From positions 375,288 to 439,287 of the forward strand of contig QAOA01003708.1 of assembly GCA_003255065.1 (NCBI GenBank): 64,000 nucleotides of DNA. The letters are read 5' to 3'. Below the pieces are notes generated by a model. It worked only from the letters and a program-made list of their open reading frames with translations. It was not told the DNA's origin and did no database searches. This document shows, piece by piece, positions 1 through 12,013 of the stretch. Within the stretch, counting starts at the first letter, position 1. Each line of letters begins with the position of its first letter. This DNA is from Cercis canadensis. Lineage: Eukaryota > Streptophyta > Magnoliopsida > Fabales > Fabaceae. Position numbers and translations under genes: made by a program.

Positions 1-42
1 CATCAACTAACATTAACATTCCCCGGCAACGGCGCCAAAATT
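1..42 (-). other. Leader and tRNA-Asp primer-binding site of a Tat/Athila-like LTR element
   Basis: Bases 21-37 equal the 3' end of plant tRNA-Asp (CCCCGGCAACGGCGCCA), so on the minus strand they form the primer-binding site of an LTR retrotransposon. It lies 5 bp from the LTR that follows, the same spacing as at 59676-59699. The rest of the element lies beyond the left edge of the window. Confidence 0.8.
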
Positions 43-1499
43 TGATTGGAAATGTCGCTTAACCAATTAAATTAAACCGAATCCCCTAATTAGAATGCAA
101 TAGAGGGCATAATCCGAGTTTGTTCACAAGGAATGCAATGTGCAATCAATAATTTCAAGTTAAAAACAGGGGATTGTAAAATAGAATTGTATTTCTAGAT
201 TGTAAAAAGTAGAATTGAAATAGGATTAATTAAGTTGATTAAAACGTAACCTAGCTAGACATTCATCCATAAACCGGTTTGATCCATCCTAGATTAACAT
301 GAGTGATTAAGTCCTAATGCAGCAATGCTAATTGAGTTTAATCACAACCGAAATCTCTAATTATGACTAATTATTCCTAGTAAGTTATCATTTAGAATTC
401 GATTAACCTCATTCAATTACTAATCTTGTAATCACAATGATTAAGCAATTAGTGGCTAATCTGAAAATTGAACCTCAATTAGCAATTCTTCAAAGGATTC
501 ATGCACAGAATTAAAGATTAATCAATCTAAATTCTATTTCACACCTAAAAATCCATACAAATCACAAAGATCTCCATGATCCATATAAAATATCCAGACA
601 ATCAGAATCCAATGAAAAACGAAAATTGCATTAAGCTTAATCAAATTAAGTACATAATCTCAAGAACAAAACCAAATTTAATCAGAAGTCTAACTTAGTT
701 ACAAGAGTTTTACTCCTCCATGGTCATGAAATCTAAGCTCCAATGAGGGAAGAAAACCATAGTTCAATAAGTTCCAGCAAATACAAGAGAGAAAACTAAA
801 TCCTTCTAGTCTAGCAAAATGATAACTCATCTGCCTCCTTTCTCTAATTATAACTTCCTAACTTTCATGCACACCCAATTTATTCCTAACCTAGTTTAAA
901 CCTCTAGACCTCAGCTTCAAATGGGCTCCAGTTTGGGCCTAATTGGGCCTGAATTGAGGAAGTTAAGCCCATTTAAGTCCATCCAGGTCCATATAGGTCT
1001 TTGGACTAATCAGCCATTTTTGACAGGCAATAAGACCATCTTAACTTCATAATTTTTTTAACTGGCCTTCATAAGAATTGAAGCCCTGTGTCTTAGATTT
1101 CCAATGGGACCAGTTTCAAGTCCATAAGGCATGTACAGAACAAGTTATGGTCCAAACACTGCATGCGGGTCAAGATCCAGCGGCAGCAACTCTACTCTGA
1201 CTTCCGGGTTAAATTTAACCCATTGAACGTCTAAATTGGCCTTGGAAGTATGAATGAAAGTTGTATATAATCCTCTTAGCTTTCCTACAAGGAAACAATC
1301 ACAATTTTTAGACATTCACAACTAAAGATATACCAGAAATATAGAATAGTGTCAAAACCCTAATAATGCTGAAAAACACACTTAAGCCCAATTTGAACCT
1401 AATTAATGAAATATGACCCAAACCTAATCAAATAGGCCCAAAATAGGATTAGGAGGTTAAAAATGAGGATTAATTAATATATAAAAATACTGTTCATCA
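43..1499 (-). repeat. 5' LTR of a Tat/Athila-like element (minus orientation)
   Basis: The segment starts with TG beside the tRNA-Asp PBS and ends with CA at TGTTCATCA, giving an LTR of about 1457 bp read on the minus strand. It shares blocks with the LTRs at 2174-3601 and 59699-61126 (the run of GGGCC/GGGCTT-rich text and the GTTAGCTTTCC motif) but is clearly diverged, so it is a sister subfamily. Its right end abuts copia A coding sequence, so this element inserted into copia A. No ORF of note. Confidence 0.75.
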
Positions 1500-2168
1500 G
1501 TGTGAGTGCTAAGTACTACAGAAAGCCCACTAGACGATGGTAAACAGTTGCATCAGTGGCTGTAGAGGGCTGAGAAAGATCAGTGTAAGTAGCCATGGGC
1601 ATGTTCAAGAGCTTGGCACCCGTCATGTTGGCTTTTTCCAAGAGATCCTAGATATACTGGTGCTGCGTTATAAACAACCTTTTTTTTTTTTTTTTTNACT
1701 AGACGATGGTAAACAGTTGCATCAGTGGCTGTAGAGGGCTGAGAAAGATCAGTGTAAGTAGCCATGGGCATGTTCAAGAGCTTGGCACCCGTGTGTTGGC
1801 TTTTTCCAAGAGATCCTAGATATACTGGTGCTGCGTTATAAACAACCTTTTTTTTTTTTCTGTGGGCAGCAATTCTAGACCTAGAAAGTAACTGGGAAAG
1901 CCAAGATCTTCTAGAGAGAAAGCAGCAGCAAGGGAAGCCAAAAAAATGCTTGAGAAGAGTAGAATTATTCCTGGTAATGAGGATGTCATCCACATAAATA
2001 CGGAAATAGACAAATGTAGTACCTTTCTTGTAGATAAATAGAGAGGCATCAGTCTTGGAGTTGCGAAAACCATATGAGAGCAAAAATTGCTGACAAGCAT
2101 GGTACCATGCTCGTGGGGCCTGTTTGAGGTCAAATAATGCCTTCCTTAACTGACAAACATGTTAGGGG
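1500..2168 (-). pseudogene. Copia element A: reverse transcriptase/RNase H part, broken
   Basis: On the minus strand the translation shows copia RT text: YVDDILIT followed by an EDLG..YFLGLE block, then the NMPMATYTDLSQPS and YHRL motifs that lead into RNase H. The piece is the downstream part of the RT that resumes at 3607 after a solo LTR. Its downstream end is cut by the LTR at 43-1499. A stop stands for the usual Gln in the L-Q-Y-L-A motif near 1515. About 160 bp are present twice around the N at 1697, which is an assembly effect and not biology. Known family: Ty1/copia pol of roughly 1300 residues; here it is non-functional. Confidence 0.85.
1529..1859. repeat. Unmerged assembly overlap around N1697
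   Basis: 1529-1696 and 1698-1859 are nearly the same sequence, each ending in a T homopolymer, separated by a single N. Best read as two contig ends not merged. Confidence 0.8.
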
Positions 2169-2173
2169 TATTG

Positions 2174-3601
2174 TGATGAGCTGCCGAGGCTCCTCAAATT
2201 AGTTAATGTTTAAGGTTGGTTCCTAAGCTATTTGCAGCAAAGGGCAGCCCTAAGTCGAACCTAAGGATTGTTCTATTTAGTGAATCATATGGAGAAGCAT
2301 ATAAACAGGGGGGTTGTGTTTGTTTCTGTGATTAACAAAAATTGATTGAAAGTGGTAAAGTTTAAGAGAAAGCAACCAATCCAAGTCTTAACTAATTCTG
2401 ATTTTGATTCATCTTTGATTTCCAAGGATCCACTTAATAATTAATCATGTTCTTGGCCTTTAAAACATATCAATAAGCCTCTCAATGTTCTATGGATGTC
2501 TACTGGTTAAGCAACCAGAATTCGGTTCAACAAGGGACTAAATGAATTAAGCAAACATTCAAGTCCAGTTTAACCTAAGTCCTGAATCCAGCCAAGGTAA
2601 TTAATCCGTCCAAGCTTAGAACCATTAATTAACCATACAATCCTCTTTTATCACATGCAAACAGAATATGAACACATGAATAATCCAATCCGAATTAAGC
2701 AATTCAAACAGAATATTTCAGAGGATTGAAAGAACTTGATTAACAACTAAAATGAAGAACAACAACACATAATCTCAAAATCAATAATCAGAATAGCAAA
2801 ACCTGGATTGATATGATGATTTAGCCCTCCATGAACAAGAAGAGCTGAGTTCTTACAAAATATCTAAGAGAAAACTTAGAGACTAAGGAAAGACTAGAAA
2901 GCTGTCTAAAATATTTAAAAGACTTCATTCCAATTTCGGCTGCCCCCCTCTTGCTGATACAGACCTCCAATTTTACATGCACACCCAAATTGCCCTTAGG
3001 GCACACTTGTTCCCATGGGCCTTAGCTTCAATTGGGCTTTGGTTTGAGCCCATTTGGACTTGTCATGTGGAAGTTAGGCCCATTTAAGTGCCAAAAGGTG
3101 TCTGGAACCGTCAGCTAACTTGCACAGCAAATAAGACCATCTTCCACATAAAATATGGTGAACCGGTATCCCTATCAATTGAAGCTCTGTCTGTTAGCTT
3201 TCCAATGGTACCAGTTTCAAGTCCATATGACATCCACAACTCAAGTTATGACCCAAATACTGCATGTAGGTCAGGATCCTGCGACAGCATGTCTTCTCTG
3301 GCTTCCAGGCTGCATATGACCTTCTGAACGTCCGAATTAGCTTTGGAGCCCTGAAAGAAAGTTGTAGACAATTCTCTCAGCTTTCCAACAAGGTATGACT
3401 CGGAATTTTTAGACATCCAGAACTCAAGATATGCCTGAAACACAGAGACAGCATATAATGCCCAGTATTGCTGGAAATTGCAATTAAGCATAAATGGATC
3501 CTAAGTCATGAAATGAGGTCTAAGTCTATGCAATTCAGCCCAAAAGAGGTTTAAAAGACTAAGTATGAGGAATAACTATTGTATAAAAAGTGTGTTCATC
3601 A
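2174..3601 (-). repeat. Solo LTR of the tRNA-Asp-primed family, TSD TATTG
   Basis: A 1428-bp LTR starting TGATGAGC and ending TGTTCATCA, flanked directly by the 5-bp duplication TATTG (2169-2173 and 3602-3606). No PBS or internal sequence is attached, so it is a solo LTR left by LTR-LTR recombination. It is a close copy of the LTR at 59699-61126, which has exactly the same length. It sits inside the copia A RT: the frame before 3607 and after 2168 joins across it at the motif where RT runs into the YGLKQAPRAWY region. Confidence 0.92.
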
Positions 3602-3606
3602 TATTG

Positions 3607-5836
3607 TGAGTTGATTAAACCAGGAGGTTACTTCATGTAAACAATTTTAGAAAGATTATCTTGTAGAAAGGCAATATTGACATCCATTTGGCGAATACGC
3701 TAGACAAGAGAAAGGGCTACAGTGAGAACTATGTTAATAGTTTGGGGTTTGATAATAGGACTGAATGTATCAAAATAGTTCACACATGGTCGTTGATGAT
3801 AGCCTTTTGCTACTAACCGAGCTTTATATTGGGAAATAAAGCTATCCGCATTCCTCTTTACATGAAAAAACCATTTGTTTTCATTAACATTGTATGAGGG
3901 ATGAGGTTTGACAAGTTCCCAAGTTTCATTGGTCATGAGAGCATTAAACTCATTAGACATGGCTTATCTCCAGTGAGAAGACTTCATGGCTTGAGAAACA
4001 CAAGTTGGTTCAATGGCTGGAGGTATGGGGTATTTGGAGACAACATAGAGTTGTTTGGACTTGTAGATATTATTTTTGGACTAAGTGACCATGTGATGCT
4101 TGGTAGTTGAAGATGGAGGTGGTGTCAAGTCTTGTAGACAGAGACACATTAATTACTACAGAGGGAGAGAGTGAATGAGATGAAGGGTTGGTTATTGGCA
4201 AAGACGTTTGAACACTAGGTGAGGGGACCACTAAATTGGGAAGAGAAGATGGAGGGGACATATTAGGTGATGAGGGGGAATTAGGAGAGTGAGTATTTGA
4301 ATTTGAAACAAAAGTGTATGACTAAGGGGATATGGTTATAGTGATGGAGGTGGGGTGAGTCTCTGAGGTGAGAGTTTGAGATAAAGTTGGACACTACAAA
4401 GAGAAAAAATCATGTGGTGGTGGGCATAGGGGATTCGGTTACAATGAGGGAATTGGAGTTTGAGTTAGAGATATGAGCAAAAGGGAAAGAGTCCTCTAGG
4501 AATTAGACATTTCTTGAGAAGTAAAATTTGTGAGTTTGAATTTCAAAACAAATGAAGGTACTTTGGGATGGAGAAAATCCTAAGAAAACACAAGGTTTTG
4601 AATTTGGAAGGAGTTTGTTACGTACATAGGGTTTTAACTAAGGAAAACAAAGACCCAAAAGTACGTAATTTAAAATACTTTGGTGGTTTGATAAATAAAA
4701 CAAAAAAAAAAGATTTGTGATGGAGAATTGGCGTTGGCCACCTATTGATGAGGTAGGTGGTAGTTTTGAAAGCAAAGAACCAAAATTTTAGGGGAAGAGA
4801 GGCATGATGAAGGAGAAATCTTGCTAATTCAGCAAGATGTCTGTGCTTTCTTTCAAAGAGTCTATTGTGTTCTAGAGTGTGTGGTGAGGTTGTTAAATGA
4901 GATATACCATGGGTGGATAAATTTTTTATTAATCCAAGATATTCACCACCATTATCTGAATACAAAGCTTTTGTTTTGGAATTAAAATTGGTTTCCACAA
5001 GGGTCTTAAATGTGGGAAAGATTAAAGCAACATCAAATTTATGTTTTAAAGGATATAACCAAGTATATATTGAAAAATTGTCAATGAAAATTACATAAAA
5101 TCTAAAACCATTGATTGAAACACTGGAGGTGGGACCCTAGACATTTGAATACACAATATCTAATGGTGTACTACTAGACAAATTGGACTTATCAAAAGGT
5201 AACTTGTGCTTTTATTTTGATGACAATCGAGACAGGGAAAGGAAGAAACAAACGACACTGGAAGCTTCGCTAAGGCAAGAACACGATGTAAAACAGCAGG
5301 AGATGGATGTCCTAGGCGGTGATGCAACCGCATGGAAGAAGATAAAGTGTTGGTGGTAGTGGCATAGGCCATAGGGTGGATGGAGGTAGACGGCACAGGG
5401 AGCTTGTAGGTATTGTTTTCACTCTTTCCTTGGAGCAGTGGCTAGCTAGTCTTCAAGGACTTGACCTGAAATGAAGATGGGAAAAACTCAACTGAAACAT
5501 CATTTTGTTTACACAATTGAGAAACTGAGATAAGGTTTTCATTAACTGAGGGAACACAGAGAACATCAGATAATTTAAGAGAAGAAGGTAAGTGTGAGGA
5601 GCCAATTTGAGTGATTTTAAGAGTATTACATTGGCAACTGTAAGAATGTTAAGGCCATCATATTCATTGGAGACAGAGAGATTACCAAAATCGTTTGTAA
5701 TATGATGGGTAACACTAGAGTCTATGAGCCATTGGGTGGTGGGATGGGGGTTGAGGGCTGCTGCATGGGCGGATGGAGAGACATTTGGGTTATTGGCAAT
5801 TTTGAAACAATACTTAGCTATGTGACCTCTCTTATT
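3607..5836 (-). pseudogene. Copia element A: gag end, protease, integrase, RT start, broken
   Basis: Read on the minus strand from 5836: the second half of a CCHC knuckle (KRGHIAKYCFK), a protease-like WLIDSSVTHHIT site where the usual DSGA is degraded, the GAG-pre-integrase LHHRLGHPS with CLDCHQNKS, integrase core text SDNGGEY with FERKHRHLAELAR, and RT start ([25 protein letters not shown]). Several stops and shifts separate these blocks. The gene continues left at 2168-1500 beyond the solo LTR and right at 10714-9929 beyond the CACTA element. Confidence 0.85.
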
Positions 5837-8800
5837 CACTACAAGAAAAAAGCTATTTTCCAACGGAACATAATACCGTTGGAATTTTTGAAAAAATTCA
5901 ACGGAAGAAAATTTGTTGAAATTTCAACGGTAATTCCAACGGAATTACATTACCGTTAAAATTTTCCGTCAAAATTACCGTTAGAATTTTTTTAAAATTA
6001 TTTTTTCTAATTTTTTTTTATTCCTACGGTAATTTTCATAATTGTACCGTTGGAATTTTTTAGGGTATTTCCCCATTCCCCTTTCCCCTTTCGCATTTCA
6101 GACTTCTCCCTTTCGCATTTCAGACTTCTCCCTTTCGCATTCACCAAGACCTAGCTCAATCCCTTCTCCATTTTCTTGGCCCTTCCCACTCCGGTGGTGT
6201 AAGGCGTTTTCTAGTGGCTTGCGGTATTTTCCAGTGACTGAGGGCAGCATCCTAGGCTCCATTCTTTGGGTAGGTCTCTCTCTCTCTCTCTTTCTCTCGT
6301 GTAGAAGTTGAATATTTTTTGGGTTCAGCTTGCTGGGATGAATATTTTCTGCTGTGTTACACTGTGTTTGTTTGCAAATTTAGTTCTACTATAACCGATG
6401 GTATGATCTGGTTATTTTATGATGCAATCTTGTGTCTTGAGTATTTTTTTTTTCAGTCATCTCTGCATTTGTGCTGTAATATTATAAAGTCCATATACAC
6501 TGTGTTTGTTCCTATTCTGGATTCTTCTGGTCTTGCTGTTAGGGAATTACTCAATTCCTTTTCTGTCTTCTCTGTGCCTATCATGTGTTTGATTGTATGT
6601 CTAACTCCGATGCCTGAAGGGATTTCTTAATTTAAGTTTGAGGCACAGAATATGAATAAAAGTTTGAAACTTTTTAAATTTAATTTCGTGATTATCTGTG
6701 TATAAGTCTTCAAATTTGGGAAATAAGCTCAGTAAAGCTAAGTTTCAATTTTGGTTTTCTTCCTGCAAAATTAGAGCGCATGTAGTACTGATGGTAATCG
6801 CTAATTCAAAATTTGCACATTATTTGCCAATAGATCAGGGGAGTGGGGAGATCACATTATTTTGTTCGATTGTTGGTTAATATAATCAATTTTGATTTCC
6901 TTCTGTTCTAAGATGTTTCCAAATTATTTGTTTCTTATCCTATCTTTTGTAATACTATTGTGTAAATTAAGAGGACTAAGCAGTTTTATGTACTTAGATG
7001 AAATAGAAGCCATAATTTATTGTCTAATGAACCCAAAGTTGGTATATTGAGATATTACAAACACTTAAGAAACTTGTGTCTTGTGCTTGCTTACATGCTA
7101 TTGAAGTGTTTGACCTTCATTGTTTTGAAAGAGCAAAATTATGATTTTTGCATAAATGCTCTATCCCTATCTGCTCATCATCAGTATAAGAAACACCTTA
7201 AATGTGAATCTGCTTGCATGTTGAGTATCTTCAGAATATGGTAAGTTTGATGGACCTGAGTAGGAGAGTGTACTTCTCTCTCTCTTTTAGCTTTTCATAC
7301 CTGAGTTGAAAAGACAGTATATAATTAGAAGAAATAAATAACTTGTGGGCATTATTTACACATCATTAACATGAACTATGTATCCAATGTCATGTGAAAC
7401 AAATGTTGAAGTGGATTCTTGACCTTTCCTTCATGATCTTTGATGCTTATAGAAGATTTGCAATTCTGCTTCAGTCACAATTATTTCTTAGGAGTGTTTT
7501 GAGAGGGGAAGAGTTTGCTAAGTTAGCCCTTGGAGTCTATGAGCTTGTTACATATCTTTACTTTTGGTATTCATTTCCTTACCGTGTCTTAATGTTTATT
7601 CCTCTTCCTTTTTAATTTCTCTGGACTACTTAATGTATAGTATTTTGACTCTAAAAGCACTAGCTTTAAAAGTTTCATATTAGTGCTTGAAGGAAAATAA
7701 AAAAGAAAATAAGAAAAAAAAATAGGGAATGCAATACATTCCAATGGGAGACTGAAATCAAAATGGGTATCTTTCTAATTTCAGGAGCTAAATAAATCCT
7801 TCTAGTAGTTTCTGTTCATGAATTTAATACCCAAATTAGGCATGGTGCTACAGAAATTTTTGTTTTTTCAAATAATTATGATGATGTATGATAGCAGGGG
7901 GGGTTGAAACCTCTATTTCCATGCACTTAATTAGCCTTCAAAGGACTCTGTCATCTAATGGCTGCTTTCTCTGTTACAGTGTTTCCTCATTCCTAAGTAA
8001 TGCTAATGTAAAAGCTGCTTTATTTTGGCTTACAGTTCTTAAAGAAAGCATTAGTTAGGAAGAAAGTTGCCTATTTGATTGCTGCTAAGAGGTTGTGTTC
8101 CTTCCATTGAAATATTTTAGAGAAGTGCTTTAGTTCTTACAAAAATTTTATGGGATGGAAAATTTGTGAAATCAAAATGTGTAAGTCATGAAAAAGAAAG
8201 CTGAGTTATTGAAGCCTATACTATACTTAAATTGGTGCTCATTATGTATTATCATAGCTTTTAGGCCTCTTATAGTACTCACTTAATTTGATTTATGTTC
8301 ATATGTTATAGAGTTTATGCTGTAAATTATTGTTATATATCTTGTTACATGGTCGAGACAACAATTCAAAAGTTTCTAAAATGTTTAATGGCAACAAGGA
8401 AATTTCTAGTACAAGTTGGTCTTTCCATGAATTAGACAATTGTTCTCCTTTAGGATGGTATATGATTATATAAATTCATTGGTAATGGGAGTAAGTTAAA
8501 ATGTTGACCAAGCATGGGTTGATAAATTGAAAGACGCCAGCTGGCTTATAGCAACCTAATCACAACTTAAAATAAAGCTTGAAATGGTAACTTTCTTGGT
8601 TGGAACTGGGTCTTGAATAGGCCAATTTGATGATGTAAATAATTCACTTTTTTGGTTGGAACTGGTTCTTGAATAAGCATTTATCTATGTTCTCTGCTGT
8701 CAGTTTTACTTCGATGAAATGGTTATGTTATAGTCTAGGATCTGAATGTGATATGGGTTTGGATGTGCTCAAAGACCTATTTATATGTAGCTTTAGTAAC

Positions 8801-9925
8801 TATAAATTTGTTGTAATTGTAATATGCAGCTGGGGAGAATGCAATGCAATATACTTCAGGAGATGTTTTGAAACTAATGAATTACTCCCCAACAGTTGAT
8901 GGGGTAGAAGTGCAGCCTCCTGTGTCCAGTGCCCTCCCAAATGGTTTTTCTAATAAAAGTAATATTGCTGCCAAGGTATCTAGTGTATGCTGGTTTAATT
9001 AACTTTAGGAATTTGTCGGGATATGATTTTGGAGATTGTAATGTAACTTTGAGTCTTGGAGCATGTTGCTCTAATTTCTTTGTATACTCATTTCATGAGC
9101 TAATTGGGTTTTACAGCTTGACAAGTGCAGGGATTTAATTCAATTTGCCAAAAAATGCTTGGACAAGGGACATACTATAGTGGAATTGAGGCATGTAATG
9201 AAGTTTTGCATGGTTATGGTCGTTATGTGGGGCTTGTGCTAAAACACGAATGTTTATGTACCTGTGCTGCACTGTTGCTTAAGGTTCTTGTTAATTTTGT
9301 TAAGCTGCATAGGGGTAGTTGTTTTGTTCTTTTTTTTTGAATTTGTTTGTCTTTTGTTCTTTCTGATGTAAAATGTATTAAAATTTCATCCGTTACCCAG
9401 CGGAAGTGGAAAAATGATGCTTTGTAATTTGGAATTTTGGAATTTGAATTCACTTTGCAAGTTATTAAGTTTTCCTTTGTTGTAGTATCATTACGCTTTT
9501 CATTTGAGCTTCTCCTTTTAATAGAAAATTTGTGTTCATTATGAGTTTGTTCTTATACAAGAATTTACCTTTAAAAGTAAATAAATAATAAAAAAAAAGC
9601 CTTAGTAATTCCAACGGAATGAAAATTCTGTTAGAATTTCAAAAAATAAAAAAATAAATTTCAATTTTTTTAAAAAAAAATAAAAAAATATATTTTTTTA
9701 AAAAAATTCCAACGGAAAATACTGTTGGAATTTTTCAAAATAATTCCAACGGTAATTTTTACCATTGGAATTTGTCTTTGAAATTTTTTTTCCAAAATCA
9801 AATTCCAATGGTAAAATTTCGTTAGAATTTTCGTTGGAGTTATTTTCCGTTGGAATTATGCAATTCCAACGGGATGGTTTCCAACGACACGTATTCCGTT
9901 GGAATCCAGGAAATTTGTTGTAGTG
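5837..9925 (+). mobile_element. CACTA transposon, non-autonomous, TSD ATT
   Basis: The left end is CACTACAAGAAAA, the standard plant CACTA terminus, and the right end is TTTGTTGTAGTG, its imperfect inverted copy. A 3-bp duplication ATT flanks it (5834-5836, 9926-9928), as known for the superfamily. Both subterminal zones (about 5860-6060 and 9600-9910) are packed with short CCAACGG / CCGTTGG units in both orientations, as expected for transposase-binding repeats. The ~4.1-kb element has no recognisable transposase; its interior is AT-rich with two exon-like blocks (8830-9194). It interrupts the copia A gag within the zinc-knuckle codons. Confidence 0.93.
8830..9194 (+). pseudogene. Two exon-like blocks carried inside the CACTA element
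   Basis: 8830-8975 is preceded by ATATGCAG and followed by GTATCT; 9117-9194 is preceded by a T-rich tract and TTACAG and followed by GTAATG. The first block gives 2 bases plus 48 open codons (starting GENAMQYTSGDV), the second 26 open codons (starting LDKCRDLIQFAKK), and the frame carries over the 141-bp intron without a stop. Hydrophilic text with no motif I recognise. This is what a host gene fragment captured by a transposon looks like, but the parent gene is not identified. The flanking sequence could hold further exons that I could not pick out. Confidence 0.5.
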
Positions 9926-9928
9926 ATT

Positions 9929-10714
9929 GCAGAATTGACAAATCAAGGGGGAAGAGGAATTGTGGTTTGTGTCTTGAGTGGAGGAGTAGGGTTGTAGGTG
10001 GCGGTTTATGTGTTGGTATGACTGGAAATTATTGTGAGGGTTGTGAGCAGATTTCCTGACATGGTTTGCGATGATTGGGGTTTCAATGGATTTCTCTTCT
10101 TTATTCAGCTGTGTTTCATGGTTAGTGAACATGTCATACAGCTCATTAAAGGAAATAGGATGTTCCCTAAAACACAGGACAACTAAGATGTCTTTGTACT
10201 AAGCTCTAAGGCCACTAAGACAATGAAGGATGAGATCAATCTCATCTAACGGTTGGCCAATAATTGTAACAATAAATGAAACTTTTGTAAGGTTGGAGAG
10301 ACCCTCGTTCAAGGACATGATCAGAGAGTAGGAGCGATTTACAAAGGCTCACCTAAGCTTGTCCCAAGCTTCCTGAGACGTCTCAGCTTAGGAGATGACA
10401 ACACAAGCATTAGAGTCACATGAAGCCATGATGGCTAAAAGCAATAAATGATCTTGTCTAATCCAAAAAGTGTACAATGGGTTTTCAACCACTTCTCCAT
10501 TGTGCTCAACTGTAGGAGAAGGGTAAGGAGTGGTCCCTGTGATGTAGCTGACAAATCCATACCCAATGAGCATGAATTTCATCTGTTTTGCCCGAGCAAC
10601 ATAATTGTTGTGGGTGAGTTTGATCACAAGGTTAAACACATTAACAGTGACTAATTTAGTAGGAGCATGTGAAGGGTTGAAGGGAATTGAATGACTGGTT
10701 GATGAAGAAGACAT
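9929..10714 (-). pseudogene. Copia element A: gag N-terminal part, broken
   Basis: Minus-strand reading from ATG at 10714 gives a copia gag start (KLTHNNYV, YGFVSYITGTT, FWIRQDHLLLLAI), then, past stops near 10387 and 10200, the gag middle (DEIDLILHCLSGL) and the first half of a zinc knuckle, CQFCN. The second half (KRGHIAKYC) is at 5836 on the far side of the CACTA element; together they would give C-x2-C-x4-H-x4-C. The start was chosen for fit to the family and closeness to the PBS (55 bp). Confidence 0.85.
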
Positions 10715-10768
10715 GGTTAGGCAAGGGAAGGAGTGGACGAAATATGCTTATGAAAGATTAATTTTGCT

Positions 10769-10964
10769 CTGATACCATAGAGAGATTGACAATATGTATG
10801 GAAAAGATCTCAAGTATATTCATCTGTATAAGTGTATATACATACAAGCGTATGAGAAAACCCTAGAGCTATTTGAATTCAAAAATATCATAAACTAAAC
10901 TTAGAAATATCAGTTGCTATATAGAGTTTGTTACATGGAATCTTTGACTTATTATTCTCTAATA
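10769..10964 (-). repeat. Copia element A: PBS and probable 5' LTR
   Basis: GCTCTGATACCA (10769-10780) is the reverse complement of the initiator-Met tRNA primer site. The segment after it, up to CTCTAATA near 10964, is a likely short LTR of about 184 bp read on the minus strand; its termini are mutated from TG/CA, so the outer limit is approximate. The matching 3' LTR would lie left of copia A and is not in the window. Confidence 0.6.
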
Positions 10965-11631
10965 TTCCTTTACTCTAATCATGATTAATAAATAACCAGA
11001 GTAATTAAATAGGACATCCAACCCCAAAGAGCAAGGTCACAACAATGCTAAAAAATTAGAATGTCCCTGGTTTGATCACAGAGCAAGTTGAAGTCGTAGA
11101 TAGGATTGGATTTGATCTTGGTGAAGGTGGTGATGGCTCCTAAGGAAGAGTTTTGGTCAGCTGAAAAATGGTCATCACCACTTGACCTGAAGTAGAAGGA
11201 GTAGGAGGAGATGAACAAGGTTGTGCAAGGCTTGCATTGTCAGAGATGGAGAGGGCGAGCTCGAGGAGGAGCGTGATTGCAGAGGGAGGAGACGTGGATC
11301 AATGGAAACCATGATGGAGGAGGAGATAGAGAGAGAAAAGGAGAAGTGGGAGTCTTGGCATCCACCGAGGTTTGGGACCAGAGGGTAGGGCTGGACACTA
11401 GCTAAGATTATGACCGTTTAGGAATGGATGTATAGAGTGCCCTTCTCCACCCAATACCCATCCTCATAATCTACAATCTCAATCTCTTTCTACGTGTGTT
11501 CTTCGTAAAAGGGGTTTATGAGAAATTTAATTTCCTATGGGTTTGCAAAGGACAAGAGCTTATGCGCATGGGAGTGATTAGGAAGAGGGGAGCAACATAT
11601 TAGATTCAGAGTATAGAAATTGAAATTTTTG
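10965..11631. other. No gene recognised
   Basis: Purine-rich DNA (GAGGAGG and GAGAGA stretches at 11190-11350) with no ORF or repeat end I can support. It ends at the target duplication of copia B. Confidence 0.5.
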
Positions 11632-11636
11632 GTTCT

Positions 11637-11965
11637 TGTAACAATTCTTAGAAAGGATGATCAACCAAGCAATACGAAGCAAACAAGAAAGTCAAATCAG
11701 AATGAAGAGAGAAAACTCTGTATATTTCAATCTAATGAATCTGTACAGTATACATAATGAGCTATATAAGCAAGAGAATAAGGTGCCACGTAGGCAGGCA
11801 GCTCAGCAGTTACTAACTACCTTATAACATAATCTAATCACACTAGCTAACTATGATTAATAGACTGAACTAAGACTAACTACATTACAGCTGTCTAACT
11901 AATCATTCTAGTTATAAATAAACTGTACAAACTAATTAACTAACTAACTAGGAATATTTTGTACA
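11637..11965 (-). repeat. 3' LTR of copia B
   Basis: 329 bp, TGTAACAATT to TGTACA; pairs with 16630-16958. Confidence 0.93.
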
Positions 11966-12013
11966 TCCCCCCTTCAAGTTGGAGAGTGGGAATGAAGACA
12001 GAAGCAAATTGAA

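Noticed and set aside
21..37. Match to the 3' end of tRNA-Asp (also at 59676-59693)
   Set aside because: Only the last 17-18 bases match and an LTR follows at fixed spacing; these are primer-binding sites and not tRNA genes.
6042..6311. 89-codon ORF inside the CACTA element
   Set aside because: Made of repeated CCCTTTCGCATTTCAGACTTCT and a CT microsatellite; chance open frame.
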